Of a stretch of DNA of 6,200 bases, positions 6,154-6,200 are shown in pieces (within the stretch, counting starts at the first letter, position 1; every line of letters begins with the position of its first letter). A program made the translations under genes and the position numbers. The DNA comes from Desulfobacteraceae bacterium. GTDB taxonomy: Bacteria > Desulfobacterota > Desulfobacteria > Desulfobacterales > Desulfobacteraceae. The notes below the pieces were generated by a model. The model made no database searches and was not told the origin of the DNA. It saw only the letters and a list, made by a program, of their open reading frames with translations. The DNA lies in assembly GCA_003354055.1 (NCBI GenBank), contig PIVQ01000447.1:1-6200 (forward strand), given 5' to 3'.

Positions 6154-6188
6154 GCTGTTTACTGTGGGATCATCCATAATCGGAAACG

Positions 6189-6200
6189 GGAATCCATTCC
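6189..6200. repeat. Short palindrome upstream of the EF-hand gene
   Basis: GGAATCCATTCC has perfect 5-bp arms around a 2-bp centre, about 50 bp upstream of the EF-hand start codon and at the window edge. It could be half of an operator, but a 12-bp palindrome alone is weak evidence. No convincing promoter is seen in the visible upstream bases. Confidence 0.25.

Noticed and set aside
5880..6179. Plus-strand frame with a polyglycine run opposite the EF-hand gene
   Set aside because: The glycine run is the reverse complement of the proline codons. The minus-strand gene has an ideal RBS and complete calcium loops.
1..6200. Mobile elements, CRISPR array, tRNA or rRNA genes
   Set aside because: No transposase or integrase frame, regularly spaced repeats, or tRNA/rRNA signatures were seen on either strand.

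Overview
The window has moderate GC and compact bacterial gene organisation with strong Shine-Dalgarno (SD) sites. It carries one 5'-truncated gene and five complete ones. The mix (LysR regulator with a divergent EamA transporter, cytoplasmic hybrid kinase with two receiver domains, BaeR-like response regulator, proline-rich EF-hand protein) suggests a Gram-negative bacterium. My impression is a Desulfobacterales-type member of the former Deltaproteobacteria. That placement is inference from protein style only; the window holds no rRNA or other marker gene.

Layout. Positions 1-360 (+) are the C-terminal end of a protein of unknown function with four cysteines. It converges, with a 13-bp gap, on an EamA/DMT-family inner-membrane transporter (374-1228, -). 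The transporter is divergent from a LysR-type regulator (1354-2301, +) across a 125-bp AT-rich spacer that contains several T-N11-A dyads. This is the classic arrangement of a LysR regulator and its target. The lysR-type gene overlaps tail-to-tail by 14 bp with a hybrid sensor kinase (2288-4483, -; PAS-HisKA-HATPase-REC-REC), which starts at TTG behind a near-perfect SD. A 363-bp non-coding spacer with nested inverted and direct repeats separates the kinase from a divergent BaeR-like OmpR-family response regulator (4847-5530, +). An imperfect hairpin between convergent genes follows. Last is a 171-residue, serine/proline-rich protein with two EF-hand calcium loops (5624-6139, -), whose upstream region runs off the window.

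How the genes may work together. The LysR protein probably controls its own gene and the exporter. The hybrid kinase and the BaeR-like regulator share an unusually large divergent control region, so co-regulation or partnership is plausible. However, the kinase has no Hpt domain and ends in its own receivers, so direct phosphotransfer to the regulator is not shown. No mobile element, CRISPR array, tRNA, rRNA or clear new multi-gene system is visible. The most distinctive items are the EF-hand/polyproline protein and the two repeat-rich control regions.
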